NCBI GenBank assembly: GCA_000727475.1
Contig: KL647300.1
Coordinates: forward strand, 2,563,063 to 2,627,062
Reading direction: 5' to 3'
Length of the DNA stretch: 64,000 nt
From: Sarcocystis neurona
Lineage: Eukaryota > Apicomplexa > Conoidasida > Eucoccidiorida > Sarcocystidae
Part shown: positions 36,080 to 47,726 of the stretch, one piece after another
Layout: every line of letters starts with the position of its first letter
How positions within the stretch are numbered: position 1 is the stretch's first letter
Made by a program: the position numbers and the translations under genes
The notes under the pieces: generated by a model
What the model saw: the letters and a program-made list of their open reading frames with translations, nothing else
Told to the model about the DNA's origin: nothing
The model's database searches: none

Positions 36080-36762
36080 GCTCCTTCAAATATCACTACT
36101 TGTTGAAACAGCTTCCCAGTGTTAGTCATGGTCTGCGCTAAACAAGTCTCCAGGGAGTGTTTGTTATCTCTTAATTATCTTACTGTACACTTCTTGTGGA
36201 AAGGAAGATCCACTTTACTACAGGGCGGCTCTGCACACAGGAGGTTTCCATTTCAGTTTGCGTCTATGTAGCGGCTAGATACGTTCCCCCTCCACACACA
36301 GCATGGCGACAGAGTAATGTGGTATCGTAACGGGAACGACGATATACGCTCCTCATGCTGTATAGTAGGACCGCACGTCTGGAAGTCTCAAGGTCAAAAT
36401 GCAATCGCGTTACGGCGAGAGTGCAGGTTTTTCGTTGACTGTTGGAATTCTGCACTTCCATCATTATGTATTCCAGTATTAGCTTACAAAGATTTAGGCC
36501 GCGGAAGAGTTGCCGGACGCACTGACGTCGACCGGTGGGATGCTGAAACCGTTGCACAACCTGATAAATGCGCTTTCTTGAGCCAGCTTTGCACGTTTTG
36601 GACTACAGAAGTGTGGTTTTTTCACTGCTCTGCTCAGATCTGAAGGAGAAACAGGAAGCTATGCCGCACGTCAAATGGTAAGCGTCGCCGCCCATGTGTA
36701 GGGGGCGCTATTACCGGCATGCCGGCCGCATACCAAATCCACCTTCTTGCAAGCTTGACCTG

Positions 36763-36950
36763 AGAGATGTATACCGAGGTTGTTGCGCCCCGCACAGAGG
36801 TTCGGACAGGGCGACCACTGAACCCTGTATGTTTTCACTGTGGTTGTTGCGCCGCGGTGACGACGCTGGTGACGCGCTGTTGCCGGTTGTGTCGGTGCCT
36901 ACGGTGAGAGCTGCTCGCTTCGCGGGGGTGATGATTGTGCCACAGTTCAA
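36763..36950 (-). CDS. Possible minus-strand exon, Ser/Thr/Asn-rich
   Basis: The minus-strand frame encodes CGTIITPAKRAALTVGTDTT, then a polar Ser/Asn stretch, and ends at CTCAG|GTCAAG near 36763. Competing plus-strand frames at 36984-37460 and 37154-37369 look about equally coding-like, so strand and gene in 36.3-38.1 kb are uncertain. Confidence 0.3.
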
Positions 36951-39125
36951 CAGGCGATCTCACTCCTTCACAAGAACAAATACATGAGTCTTCAAATGTG
37001 GCTGGGAAGTGCTGCCTGGAATGTTTATGAAGTAGTCCATTCACTGCACGGATGTGGACGAGATGATCTTCCCGCCTATCAGAGGCGAGGAAACAGGGCC
37101 GCAGTGCACGCAGCGGCGAACGACGGAAGTGGCATTTTCTTTAGAGCTCTGCTGTGTTTGAGTGTGACATCGTGTGGCATCGTAGAGTCCGTGGGCAGCT
37201 CCTGCGGGTCTACGGGCTCAAATATTTGCTGCACCGGAGCTCATTTTCAGTGCGTAGAATTCTGCAGCTTTCGGCAGCGGCAGAGCAGAAAGCGCGTGCC
37301 AAATGCCAGCGTCTGCAGAGTCCCGCCGCAAGATTTTTTTGCGACGGGTCGGCGGCGCACGCCGGATGAATTTGGCCGCTGTATCTCGCAGATCCAACGA
37401 AAGATTCGGAGGAAGAACAGTTTGGGCGGCAGCGAAGGGCTGGCCGTCGCCGCCGACTGACAATTATGGGACTCTCGGTCGTGCTTAAGAATAGCCTTCA
37501 GATTACACTGCAAAATTAGACAGCTCCCGTGTGGGGCATTGAGGTTCTCTTGGGTGTGACAGCGAGGCCATACTGAGAAATCTTCCTTTTTTACTCGCCA
37601 TCGGAGATGTCTCCCACGGAACGCAAGCTCCTCTGCTAAGGCACATAAATGAAACTCCCTTGACACGCTTGTGAGGCGATTCCTGTTTCCTTGGGACTCT
37701 GGCTAGAAAAGTACTTGCAACTTCTGACGCATCCGCCGTGAAGAACACTAGCTGTCCTTCAACGCCTCATGACACAGGGGGTAAACGAAAGATACGTAGC
37801 TCATTCGCGTGTTGGGCCGACCGTGTTGTGGACGAGCACACCTTCCAGCCTTGCGCTTGTCGAGTCTCAGAAAAATTGCCAAAAATTTCCAGCCGCTTCT
37901 GCAGCAAATTTCAAGCGTACGTATTCTTACCGTGCGTTTTGCTGTCGGGACCTTTGCGGGACATGGAAGCCTGTCGGCGAGAAAACCGGTATCTGTCGGA
38001 CCGGCTGTTCCTCTCAGACTTACCTTTTTGTGTTCCATAGACGTTAAGTTCTTCTACAGTGCGAAGTGCGTCAACAGAAATAGAGACAAAAGAGAGGAAC
38101 CAAAGAGGGATGACGCGGACTGCAGGACCCTTCCTTGCTCTTCACCGCTACACGAGCGACATCAGTTGCTGCAGGCTATTGCTCGGCAACATGCAGAAGG
38201 CCAGTATACACACTAAGGGGCATGGAACGGTGACGACGTCGCTTAAAGGGACTTTACCTGTGACGTTGATCAACTAGCGTACGGGGCCGGCTGGGTGTAC
38301 TGGCGCAAGACCCCTCCACCTTGGTTCAGAACACCTAACGTTCTATATTATTTATACGTGACCAGAGATGCAAGTTGGAGCACCAAAAGAGTACAGCAGC
38401 GCTTTGTACTCCTTGTAAGCAGGAAAACTGCAGCCGGAAAATTAGGCGACCTTGTCGAAGAATACAAGTAGAGTTCCTTGTGACACTGGTGAAAATAGTA
38501 AACTTCCAATGTGAAGAAGAGCACAGCGTACACCTCCAGTCAGCTCTTTGGGAAAAAGTGAAAAATCGAGTACTGGCGTACAGCCTCTGCGCCACTACCT
38601 CTATAGGCGCGTTGCCTCAAAGGATGCCATTTCCTTTTCAGAACGCGGAGTCGCGGCGACCGGTAGAGATGCAAGCGGTCGACTCCGGCTTAACCGTTTA
38701 CACGGAGGTGGTTGGTAGTGACGTGCAACGCACTTGTCCGACATGCCTATGATTGAACTGTCCAGCTTGTTTCACGACTTGGCTGGTGAGATGCAAGGCT
38801 GTTCCGCTGCAGGCGTTCCCGAGATATGCCTGACTCCAGACAACCGACGCAGCGGCCGACGACACCGCAGAAGAGCTGGTGATGTGATAGCCTCAGACGC
38901 GCACAAAAAATGCATTTCTTTCTCCGCGACATAAAAAAGAGCCATCTTCGAAAGAGCAGAAAGAAGTGGCGGAATCTCAGAAACTGCGCGAAGAAGTGGC
39001 GAAACTACATGGACTGACGTGTTAGTGGTGCAACAGAGGCCGCCACAGAGCCGACAGACGTGTCGCGGGTCACCAGCCGCTTTAACAGGACCCCAATCCG
39101 CACACGAAGCAGCTCCGTGAACACT
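36951..39125. other. Both strands partly open; no gene resolved
   Basis: Several frames of 60-160 codons overlap on both strands. Plus-strand candidates are 36984-37460 (WNVYEVVHSLHGCGRDDLPA), 38375-38752 and 38743-38934 (MPMIELSSLFHDLAGEMQ). Minus-strand candidates are 37218-37463 (LSLDLRDTAAKFIRRAPP) and 37748-38038. The 38743 frame could be a 5' exon of the ApiAP2 gene. No phase-matched junctions were found. Confidence 0.3.
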
Positions 39126-42100
39126 ATGGAAAACCTATATGAGGCAGAGAACAGGGTTAGTGGTAGTCCATTGGATTTCGGAGGACAAGGCACCAGGATA
39201 GGAATGTTGCCGGCAGCAGTCGCAGTGCCGACTGCGAGACCAGCACCTGGCTCATCAGCTTCAGGTCCACCGCGGCCAGTGAAACGACGGGAGAGACCAG
39301 TCTGGGTCGTAATGAAGAAAATCTCATTCTACATGGTGAGCACTGCAGAGCGGCGCTCGTTTCGGATGACTTGCGAACAGAAGCTTCCACAAAGACAAGG
39401 GAAATCATATGTACCCCCGGCGGGGTCGGTCCTGCCACATTTCCGTCAAGAATGATGAAGCATGCTGTTTGTGAAATTGTTCTGGAAAAGACAACAACGA
39501 AGGGGGTGGGAGCAGAAAACTGTAGCAAGGCGCGAGAAATACATCAGAATACAGCCACTGTGAGCGCCCATACCTGCTCCGTCAAGTGCAAGTCAGCATC
39601 CGCTGAAGGCCCTTCCTCGGGTCCTGAAGGGCAGACAACCTGGGACGAAGACGGCAGGGAGACACCATTGACTGCGAAGGATAGCAGTAGTGGCAGCAGC
39701 GAAGATTCTGTATCGTCTTCGGAGGACTTCGAAATCACCACTGCTTCGAGCAGCAGAAGAAGTAGTGATCTGTTGCAAGTAGAGGGCACACCAAAAGGCC
39801 TTGAAGAGCTTGTGGTTCCCACGGAGGAGGAGCTGGCTGAGCAGCATATGCGCTTTGAGCGCCTGCAGAGCTTCTGCGAAGTTATAGCTGACGAGGACTA
39901 CGAGTTTGCTCTAATTGACTGTTCAATGGAATGCTCATCGACATGGAATAGAAAAACTGACGGAGAGTCGTCCCAATGTTGTGCCAGCGGACCAGCAAAT
40001 CTTCCCAAACTACAAAAACTATGCTCCTGTGAAGGAGCAACTCGTCCGTGGCTGAGCAAGTTCCCACGTCCACCGGGCAACCGTGGCGACTTCTCAGTCC
40101 CTCCGCCTGACACTGCAGCAGCAGAAGCCGGACATGCGTTCGACGTAAAAACTGCTGCGAAGAATGTGGACCGGCTTAGGGAGAGCACTAACAAATACAT
40201 GGAAATGGTGGGCACAGCGACGAAGAATGGCCGAACTCCAGCTTTTGAGGATGCGCGTGATGCTGTAAATGTGGCACTCGCTGCAGCTGCATCGGCATTT
40301 ACAGGGCTTGAAAGGTTGTTTAGGCCTTCGGAAGGTCCCAGCTGCATTTCTTGCGGACATTCCATGTCGTGTAGTCGCTGCTACACAATGGTGGCTACGT
40401 CCAAGAGTGACCCCTCTGGAATGGTGAACAATATTTCTCAGCAGTCGGCAAATGCAGGGGCGAGTTCAGGTGTGGTGCACGCCTGTGGGGCTGGGGATGA
40501 CAAACGCAGCGTATTTGCGGTTGTTGAGCTCGCCGCTAGGGAGGTGAACGGCCCATTGATAGGCGGGGGATGCAAAGGGTGCGCAAGCAACATTTATTGC
40601 GTCACGTGTTTGGAGCACATGCAGGAGCAAACCGCGGGGTTGCGCGTGGTGGCGGACGAGAGAAACGTTCAAGGTACCGTGGGGCATGGATCCAGCGAGC
40701 GAGGATGCAGCATAGAATTTGCTACGCTTCTAACTGTTAGAAAAGCAATTCCGTGTCCTCGATTTGCCGTTGGTCAGGAAGGCCCGCAGGAACTCCGGCG
40801 TCTGGTTGTGCGATCACAGCGACGGCCAGGTTTTTCTCACGGTATTTGGACCGATCCTGCTTTTACGTCTGAGAAGCCCGCTACCGGGTCGGGTTGCTGG
40901 CCGGACAGGTGTGTCGGTATTCAGGATACGACAGAAACCTACAGACTGCGAGTTCATGACAAGGGTACGACCGTCATCGACAGCCCACACGACGAAGCAA
41001 CGGAAATAAGCACTACGAGTAATGTGCGGCTAGGTACCGAAAATGTTAGAGATACGTCCCGGAGTGACTTTGTAGGATCGGATCAAAAGCCGTCTCTCCT
41101 GTCGGTGAGCCGTGCGCATCTGCATGCTCTTCGGGTGGATCTTACAAAGGACCTCCGTGGGATGACTTGCTCTATTCCTGTGTGTGGCGCCAAGAATGAC
41201 CATATCGCGAAGGGGGCGTTGGAGAAGCGCCAGTACTTGACGCCAGCGTATCCGTCCTCACAGTTGTCGAAAACACTTGTAGAGGGGAGGGCGTCGCAAC
41301 CTTTGCGGCCTCAGCAGCGATCTGGCGTCGTGAAGGCTTCTAGAAATGACTCTGCTGGACCTGTAATCGAACGCCTCGACGCGGCTGACGTGACAGAAAC
41401 TGAAGATGCACCCAGACTGGTGCTGGGTACGAGTTGCACAATGGAACTGAGGTCGTACGCACAACGCAGGGAATGTCCAAGTGTAGACTACGGAGAGGCT
41501 CTCGATTCCGAGCAACTATGCTTCAACGTAATACCGAAGCATCAAAAGGGACGGACTTGTATACGGCTGAGAAGCGGAAACGGGGAACACTCTTGTTGTG
41601 CTGCGCGGGAACTGCAAGGGTGGGGAAAGGCAGGTTCCCGGATTCAGTGTTGTGATTTAAATACTTGTGTGCATGCGCTCGAACGGGGTCAAGATGAAGC
41701 TTACCTCGAGGCAAGGGCACAAAGCTGTTCCGGAAAGTGCAACGACGGCAAGGACCAGAACTTGTCTGTTTCGCTGACTGGGAAGCGAGACAGCGCGTAT
41801 AGAGGCTCACCCACTGCAACAGCGCGCTTCAGTCTCGTCCGCGAGCAGAGAGTGGGGTCGTCTGTTGTCGTGCGACAAGGTGAACGCGCGCATGACCAAA
41901 CAAGTGTCAACGGTCCCGGGCTGCGCGATGAGTTGAGTGCACACACACTAGGTGTGCCTGGGACGAACGGAGAAGGCTCCTTTCAAGGGCTGCGGAATGA
42001 GGACTGCAGACATCAGCTGCACCGGTTGGCTCTACGCAGATACGAAGTGAGTCCGTCTTCGGCTGCAGCACGTCAGCAGGTCGGGGCCGACACGCGTGTT

Positions 42101-45100
42101 TCTTTCTTTCAACACCATGGGGGCGTTGGATTTTGCGACGTGCGCCAGTGTCACCGGGGTACTTGGTCGCTGCCGAGATGCAGGCGACGCCCCCCATGCA
42201 CCAGCAGCAGCGTTTCTCTCCGTTTTTGTCCGGGCGCGTTGGAGGCAGGGAGGATTAGTGGAGGACTCCATAGAGATGCAGTAGCGGCAGCTTTCGAGAC
42301 TGTTGGCCCACCTGCGGTCTTGCGTGCCAGAATCGGTTTACAGAGAGCGTTCACCCCGTACAGCGATTCTCGTGCGTATCAGGAGCCGTATGGGGGTCGT
42401 ATGGAGGCGCCAGACACAGTCGCGCCGTCGTCCTCAGTACAACAGCGGCACAGGGGTAATATGGCGTACGTTAACAGTGTCCTGCCGTCTTCACCTGAGC
42501 GCGACAAGAAGCGTGAAACGGAAGGAGGGACGCATACAGTGGATGCGGGCAAGCAAGCGCCCTTCTGTGAGAGTAGGACAGCAATGGAAGAGAAGTCGAA
42601 GGACTGTACTGAGACGAAAAAGATTAATTCTTCAGCTTTATGCGAACAGCAGCCTAAACCGGCTACCCGGAACATCACCCCTCTCCGCTCGCCACAACAG
42701 GAGGTCACATGTGGCGTGCAGTGGAACACAAGACACTTCCCGCACGACCGCAGTTTTCCAGAGTCGGCAACAGTGTACGCCGGAGGTCGTGCAGCTGCCA
42801 CAGTGAAGTGCAGTCCGCGTCTCCGGAAAGGCAGTGAAAATTCAGTGCACACAAACGAGAATCCTCATCCAACGCCAGCATTCGACTCCGTAGCAGTTGC
42901 ATCATTCTCCGAAAACGTGCAGAAAGTGGACTCATCTTGTGGCGCAACGTTGCGTGCTCATCTCTGCAGTGGGTTTGATACTGCACTGACAGAGCACCCT
43001 GCGAAGGCAGTTGCACTCTCTCCCAGCGCTGCATTACCACATTTGCCGTCCGCTCAGCCGGGTGTGGTAACGCGACGCTGGGAGAGAGGGCCGTGGTGGT
43101 GCGCCTCCGCTGGTTCTGAGTTTGGGCGTGACTGTTACACTTGTTCTGGTGTGGGCGAACCCACAACCGTGTCACTAATGGAGTGCACCTCCGAAACATT
43201 CGTGTATAGCGCGCGTCAGTTAGATTCAAATTCTACGCAGCACAGACAACACGGAGAATGCCACGTTGGTGTAAACGATACTTATCGGTCTACAAGAGCA
43301 GGAGAAGCGAAACGCCGCCGTCTCGATGATCCTCTTAAAGCCTCTCCGACATCTGCAGGAAAACAGGTAAAGCGATTTTCGTGCAACTGGTCCGCACGTC
43401 TGAGCGCCTCCAAATTTAGCATTGGAAGCAGTATCAGTACTAAAAGTGGCGAAAGTACGTATGATTGCTCGCCAGGTAGAACAGCTCCCTGCCATTCACT
43501 CGATGCACTATCAGACATCGGTGTCCCAGATGGGGATCTTAAATACGTCGGACCTACAACGTGGACGTGGAACAGGCTGACCAGTAGGGAGCACGCAGAA
43601 AGTGACGGACAACGCACACCAAATGAGCCGCCTGTTGCTGTAAATCTGAACTGCAGGCCTGAGTCTGACTGGCGACCTCAACCCGTATCAGTGCCCTCTG
43701 CTGCTCTCGTGGCAGCCGGTAGGTGCCACAACCGACCGGGTAGCAGAACACACGATGGTGAGCTACTGAAAGGTATACCAGGAACGGACGGCTGTGGCGG
43801 GATTTTTAGTATGGTAGATACAGAATCCATTATGCCGTTGACTAGCCATGCCCCGTGCTACGTGTGTGAACGTCGCCCGTCGTGTTCCACAGACGTGGAT
43901 TCGCGCCCGGCATCACAGGCAGCATCGTTTTTAAGAAGTTGCGAAGTCAGCCAAAACAACGTAGCTGAAGGAGCAACAAGGATGTCCGGCGCGGTACCAC
44001 AAAGGGGAAGAGAAGGATCCGAGAGGGGAATGCATTTGGGACGTTATGCTTCACATCAGGATGCACGTGAGAAAGAGGCGCAGGATCAAACGAACGAGCA
44101 GCGGATTAACAACTGGAATGATTGTCAAGAGGAAACGGTCCTGCACGAACGCCAACGTACCGCAGGAGTCGTCTGCCGGCGCCCACTGTTTGCCACACTG
44201 CCAGGTGCTGTGCTCGCAGGAGGGTCGCACACAGACGCAGTGCCTGCTGGGACTGAATTTTCTCCTGCGGTGCCGCCGTCTGTTGGCATGCGATGCGCCG
44301 CGCCTTGGTCTTGTTCTGGTGCATCGGCTTCCGCTGTTGAGGCCCTTCAAGAGAGCAAGAGAAAGCAATTAACTTTCCACGCCCCTCCGAAGCAACATGC
44401 AACAGAGGCAGGAGAGCACCAAGAGACGCATCGCAGAACGGAAAATCAGAGAAAATGCAGTACCCGAGACAGCTCCGAAGCAACTACGTCTGTCCCACCG
44501 CGTACGCCATACCCGTGCTATGCGATTAAAAACGGAGTGGCGCCCAAGGGGAGCAACTCACTCAAGTTAGACATCAAGCAGACCGGTAATGAAAAGAAAG
44601 TAGTCACTGATAACGCGGACGACGAGCACAGTAAGGGGGAGCAGAGTGAAGTGCAGCACTGTGAGGAGTGTTTGATGGAGCTGGAGACAAAAATTTCGTC
44701 AGCAGTGGGGGATCTGTTGCAGAGCCGACGTAGAGCTGGACGAACCCGGCAACCCGCGGCAACGCGTGCCAAAGACACCAAGGCAAGCTGTCACGGGCAA
44801 ACTCCAAAATTCGGCACAACCACGAGTCTAGACAGGAGCCCCAAAGGCTGCAAACCCTCTCGTGCACCTGGAAGGAAAAACCGTTCATCTGGGGGGAACA
44901 ACATCGTGGAAGAGGGAGACAGCCCGAGTGGGATATCTCTGCCCTCGACTACAGCGCCACAAAGTGCTACCGATAGTGCAGCTCGTGCTCGTGTCTGTTC
45001 CGCTGCGTTGCTGACTGAGTCAGATACAACCGCGGCTGAGGCGTGCCGACGCACGTGCCCGAAGGAGGACTTACAGACGAAAGCAGGTGAAGGAACTAGG

Positions 45101-45400
45101 AACGGTGTGGTATGCGGGCACACGGACGACAGTTTGTTCACAGCGGAAATGACCAGACGGTCTTGGAGGACAGGAGCAGATGGTAAAGTCTTGTACGATG
45201 CACGTGGACGTAAAATATCGGGAGTCTGGTACGACACTGGGAGACGACTGTGGCGGATTGTTTTTACACAAGGCGAGCGAAGACGGACAAAGGGCTTCAG
45301 CCTTAAGCAATATGGCTTTGAACAAGCGCGCAACCTGGCAATTCAGTGCAAGCTGGCAATTGAAGCTGGAAAGGCCCCCTGTGAGAAAGAATTCTCCTAG
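39126..45400 (+). CDS. ApiAP2-family DNA-binding protein
   Basis: A single long frame is open from 39371 to TAG at 45400 (about 2009 codons; first in-frame ATG is 39452). The C-terminal ~50 residues form an AP2 domain: SGVWYDTGRRLWRIVF, a basic turn ERRRTKGFSLKQYGFEQA, then the helix RNLAIQCKLAIEA. This is the typical apicomplexan layout of three strands then a helix. ApiAP2 proteins bind DNA and control stage-specific transcription in the nucleus. The rest is low-complexity, Ser/Thr/Arg-rich, with an early acidic Ser stretch and two identical CX2CX5CX2C motifs (40343-40381; 40571-40609). An upstream exon at 39126-39335 starts with ATG (MENLYEAENRVSGSPL) and ends at ATG|GTGAGC, but its acceptor in the main frame is not settled. 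The true start is therefore uncertain. Confidence 0.85.
40343..40609 (+). other. Paired CX2CX5CX2C motifs in the ApiAP2 protein
   Basis: Codons 325-337 (from 39371) read CISCGHSMSCSRC and codons 401-413 read CKGCASNIYCVTC. Both have four cysteines with identical 2-5-2 spacing, 76 residues apart, as in treble-clef or cross-brace zinc sites. The segment between them has no other cysteine pattern of this kind. Zinc binding is inferred. Confidence 0.6.
45221..45370 (+). other. AP2 DNA-binding domain
   Basis: Codons 1951-2000 of the long frame. Seen in order: GVWYDTGRRLWRIVF (strands 1-2), ERRRTKGFSLKQYG (turn and strand 3), FEQARNLAIQCKLAIEA (helix). The invariant-type W in strand 2, the RRTK basic turn, the aromatic F/YGF block and the A-R--A helix pattern match ApiAP2 domains. 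It lies only ten residues from the C-terminus. Confidence 0.9.
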
Positions 45401-46600
45401 AAGAACATCCGTCCAGGCCGTACAGCAGGTACGCCAGGTACAGAGAAAGTGGGCAAAAGTAACTTCTCAAAAATCGAAACACCGGCAAAATGGGAAGGAT
45501 TTCTGGTGTCAACGGAAGGGAGTAACACATACCGCCCCCTAAAGACCAGTATGATTTCTAAAACAATGACGCTCAGTATTGATGAGCATAATGTGGTGTT
45601 TTCAGAAGAAAGTACAAGAGCGCCGTCCGTACCAACAGGCGTGCCGTGTCCAGGCACATTCACCGTTAGAGTACTTGACTATAAAAGTGCAACGCGAGTG
45701 CGCGTGGAAGGAAAACCTGGAGCAGGACACTTGCAGCCGACATGGCATGGCGTGGTTTTTCTTATTGAGGATATCCTCCTCCGTTAGAAAACTGGGCTGC
45801 AACTGGTGCTGTCCGTATGATTACTTGGTTTGTCAAAACCCGCGTGTGCAGTAGTCATCCTGTGCTTCGTGTTACATGCATATCTGTGGGTTCTGCGGAA
45901 ATGTGCGCGTGAAAGGGACACCTGGAACAGGACACTTGCAACCGGCATGGCATGGGGTGGTTTTTCTTGTTGAAGGTATCTTCCTCCGGTGGAAAACTAA
46001 GCTGCAACTGGTGGCGTCCGGATGATTTCCTGGTCTGTCAAACCCTAGTGTGCAGTAGTCATCGGGGGCGCGGTGTTACGTGCATCGTAACGCTTTTCTG
46101 CGGAAAAGGAGTGTGAAACGCTTCCAAGCTTGGACACAAAACGAACATCAACAGCAGGATGTCACTGTTCTGTGTGAGGTTGAAAGGTTAACAAGCCTTT
46201 AAAGCGGTTCTACACTCGGAAATACCTTCGTTGTTTGCAGGCGTCAGCTTTCAACGGGCCACATCCAAGGTGTGGAATGTGGTGCTAGCACAGCGTGGTC
46301 CTTTGCTTGTCGCAGAGAGAAACTCGTTTACGAAGCGCGCGAAACTGAGTGGATACGTCGTAGACGAGTGCTGAAGGTGTCCTCTCCCGAAGAGTGGTGA
46401 ATGCAACGATGTTACATTGTGCTGGGTGAACCAGATGTACCATACAGCTTACCCCGGCCTTAATCACAGCTACCTCTTTTGCATTCCAGTGAATTTGAAG
46501 TGCTGACGCCGGAGCACTGTCTCAAGCGACCTCCCTTGGAGAAGAATCACAGCAGGCTTCACATTCAGCATGTGTTTAGGCTGTGTTAGTTAAGGATTAG
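45401..46600. other. 3' flank of the ApiAP2 gene, non-coding
   Basis: Apart from the 204-bp tandem duplication I see no supported exon. The plus-strand frame 45449-45787 stays open for about 110 codons but overlaps the first repeat unit and is not kept in the second, so it is probably not a gene. Confidence 0.45.
45699..46106. repeat. Tandem duplication, 204-bp unit
   Basis: Unit 1 (45699-45902) and unit 2 (45903-46106) share long blocks: GTGCGCGTG, GGAACAGGACACTTGCA / GGAGCAGGACACTTGCA, ATGGCATGG, TGGTTTTTCTT, AACTAAGCTGCAACTGGTG / AACTGGGCTGCAACTGGTG, TGTGCAGTAGTCATC and TTCTGCGGAAA. Overall identity is roughly 85 percent. It lies in the 3' flank of the ApiAP2 gene with no frame open through both copies. 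Confidence 0.8.
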
Positions 46601-47726
46601 ATGACCATTGAAAACAGTCGCATGCAGCAATTTCTGTACTTTTTAAGAAACAAGAGCGCAATCAGCGCTCTTCTTATGCAGTATCTCTGCGGCGCTGCGA
46701 ACCCGTTGTGGGAACCAGCAACGGAGGCACACTGCGACGGTGTTCTGCGGGCGCGTAAGTATGTAGCGCACGCACGCGCACGCATGGGTGTCCACATCCA
46801 TTACGTAGCTCTTACGTACGTTGATTTAAACAGAAACACAACACAAGGGGTACCGAGTGTTGCCGTGCCGCCCCGCTTGTGTGCGCGGCACTCACGCACA
46901 CCCACCGACATACACGCAGTCATGCATACACAGCAAGCACACCGCCGCCTACATAGACGACCAGACGCGTCCGCCCACACACACACAGACACACACATAT
47001 GATTACTCGTTGTGCTAGCGGTCAGCGTGCAGGGGCCAATCTCTATAGCGGAGGCGCGCTGGGCGCGCTGCTGCGGTAATCTGCAGTCGTGTGCACGGGG
47101 TCTACAACACGTTTCAAAAATGTGTATGCTGTGACCTCGGAAAATCCTCGTGTGTGTCTCTTTTGCGTCAGTCGTCAGAGCGTCAGCTGGGAGGAACCTC
47201 ACAGTGAGACCTACATGGGCAAGTATAACAAAATAGATGCGTATGGAAGTGTTTTTTTATGATGTGGGAACGTAAAGATGCAGACGCATATCTACTTCCA
47301 CTACACTTCTTCGAACGTTCGGTATAATTAAGTTGACAATCAAGCACACAAACACTCCAACGGGGACAGAGGTGCAAAGCTAGGTGTTTGCGGAAAAGTA
47401 TGAGTGAGCGAATTATGCCTTGATAAAGGTGAGGAAGAGCCGGCACTGCCGCGGTACTCCGCTTTCGCTGCAGTAGCCAGCTCGCCTTGGAGATCGTGTA
47501 TGTACGTCTCCCACAAGTTGTGTCTGTGCCTCGGCGGATCAGGTCCGCCCATTCAGGCCGTCTCATTCTGCTTCCACGCGGCTTACGTGCCAATGTCTCT
47601 GCGCAAACAGAAGTTAGGGCGCTTGCTGATCTCGTAAACGACGGTCGCGCTACCTACAGCGAGAGTGTAGAACGTGGCGTGCTGTGGTCTTTCTGGCGGA
47701 TGTTCGCTACTGGCAAACTGGTGTGA
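46601..47726 (+). CDS. Small two-exon protein, unknown function
   Basis: Exon 1 starts at ATG 46601 and ends at 46754 with the consensus donor C|GTAAGT (phase 1). Exon 2 starts at 47611 after CTGCGCAAACAG, restores the frame and ends at TGA 47726. The product is 89 residues with no signal peptide: MTIENSRMQQFLYFLRNKSA at the start, a Trp-Glu-Pro turn in the middle, then a helix (ALADLVNDGRATYSESVERG) and VLWSFWRMFATGKLV at the end. The length and amphipathic helices would suit a small subunit of a complex, possibly mitochondrial, but I recognise no family. The 856 bp intron holds CA repeats. Minus-strand frames in 47.3-47.6 kb also look coding-like and are an alternative. Confidence 0.6.

Noticed and set aside
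42303..43229. Several 150-170 codon frames on both strands
   Set aside because: All lie inside the continuous ApiAP2 frame and are shadows.
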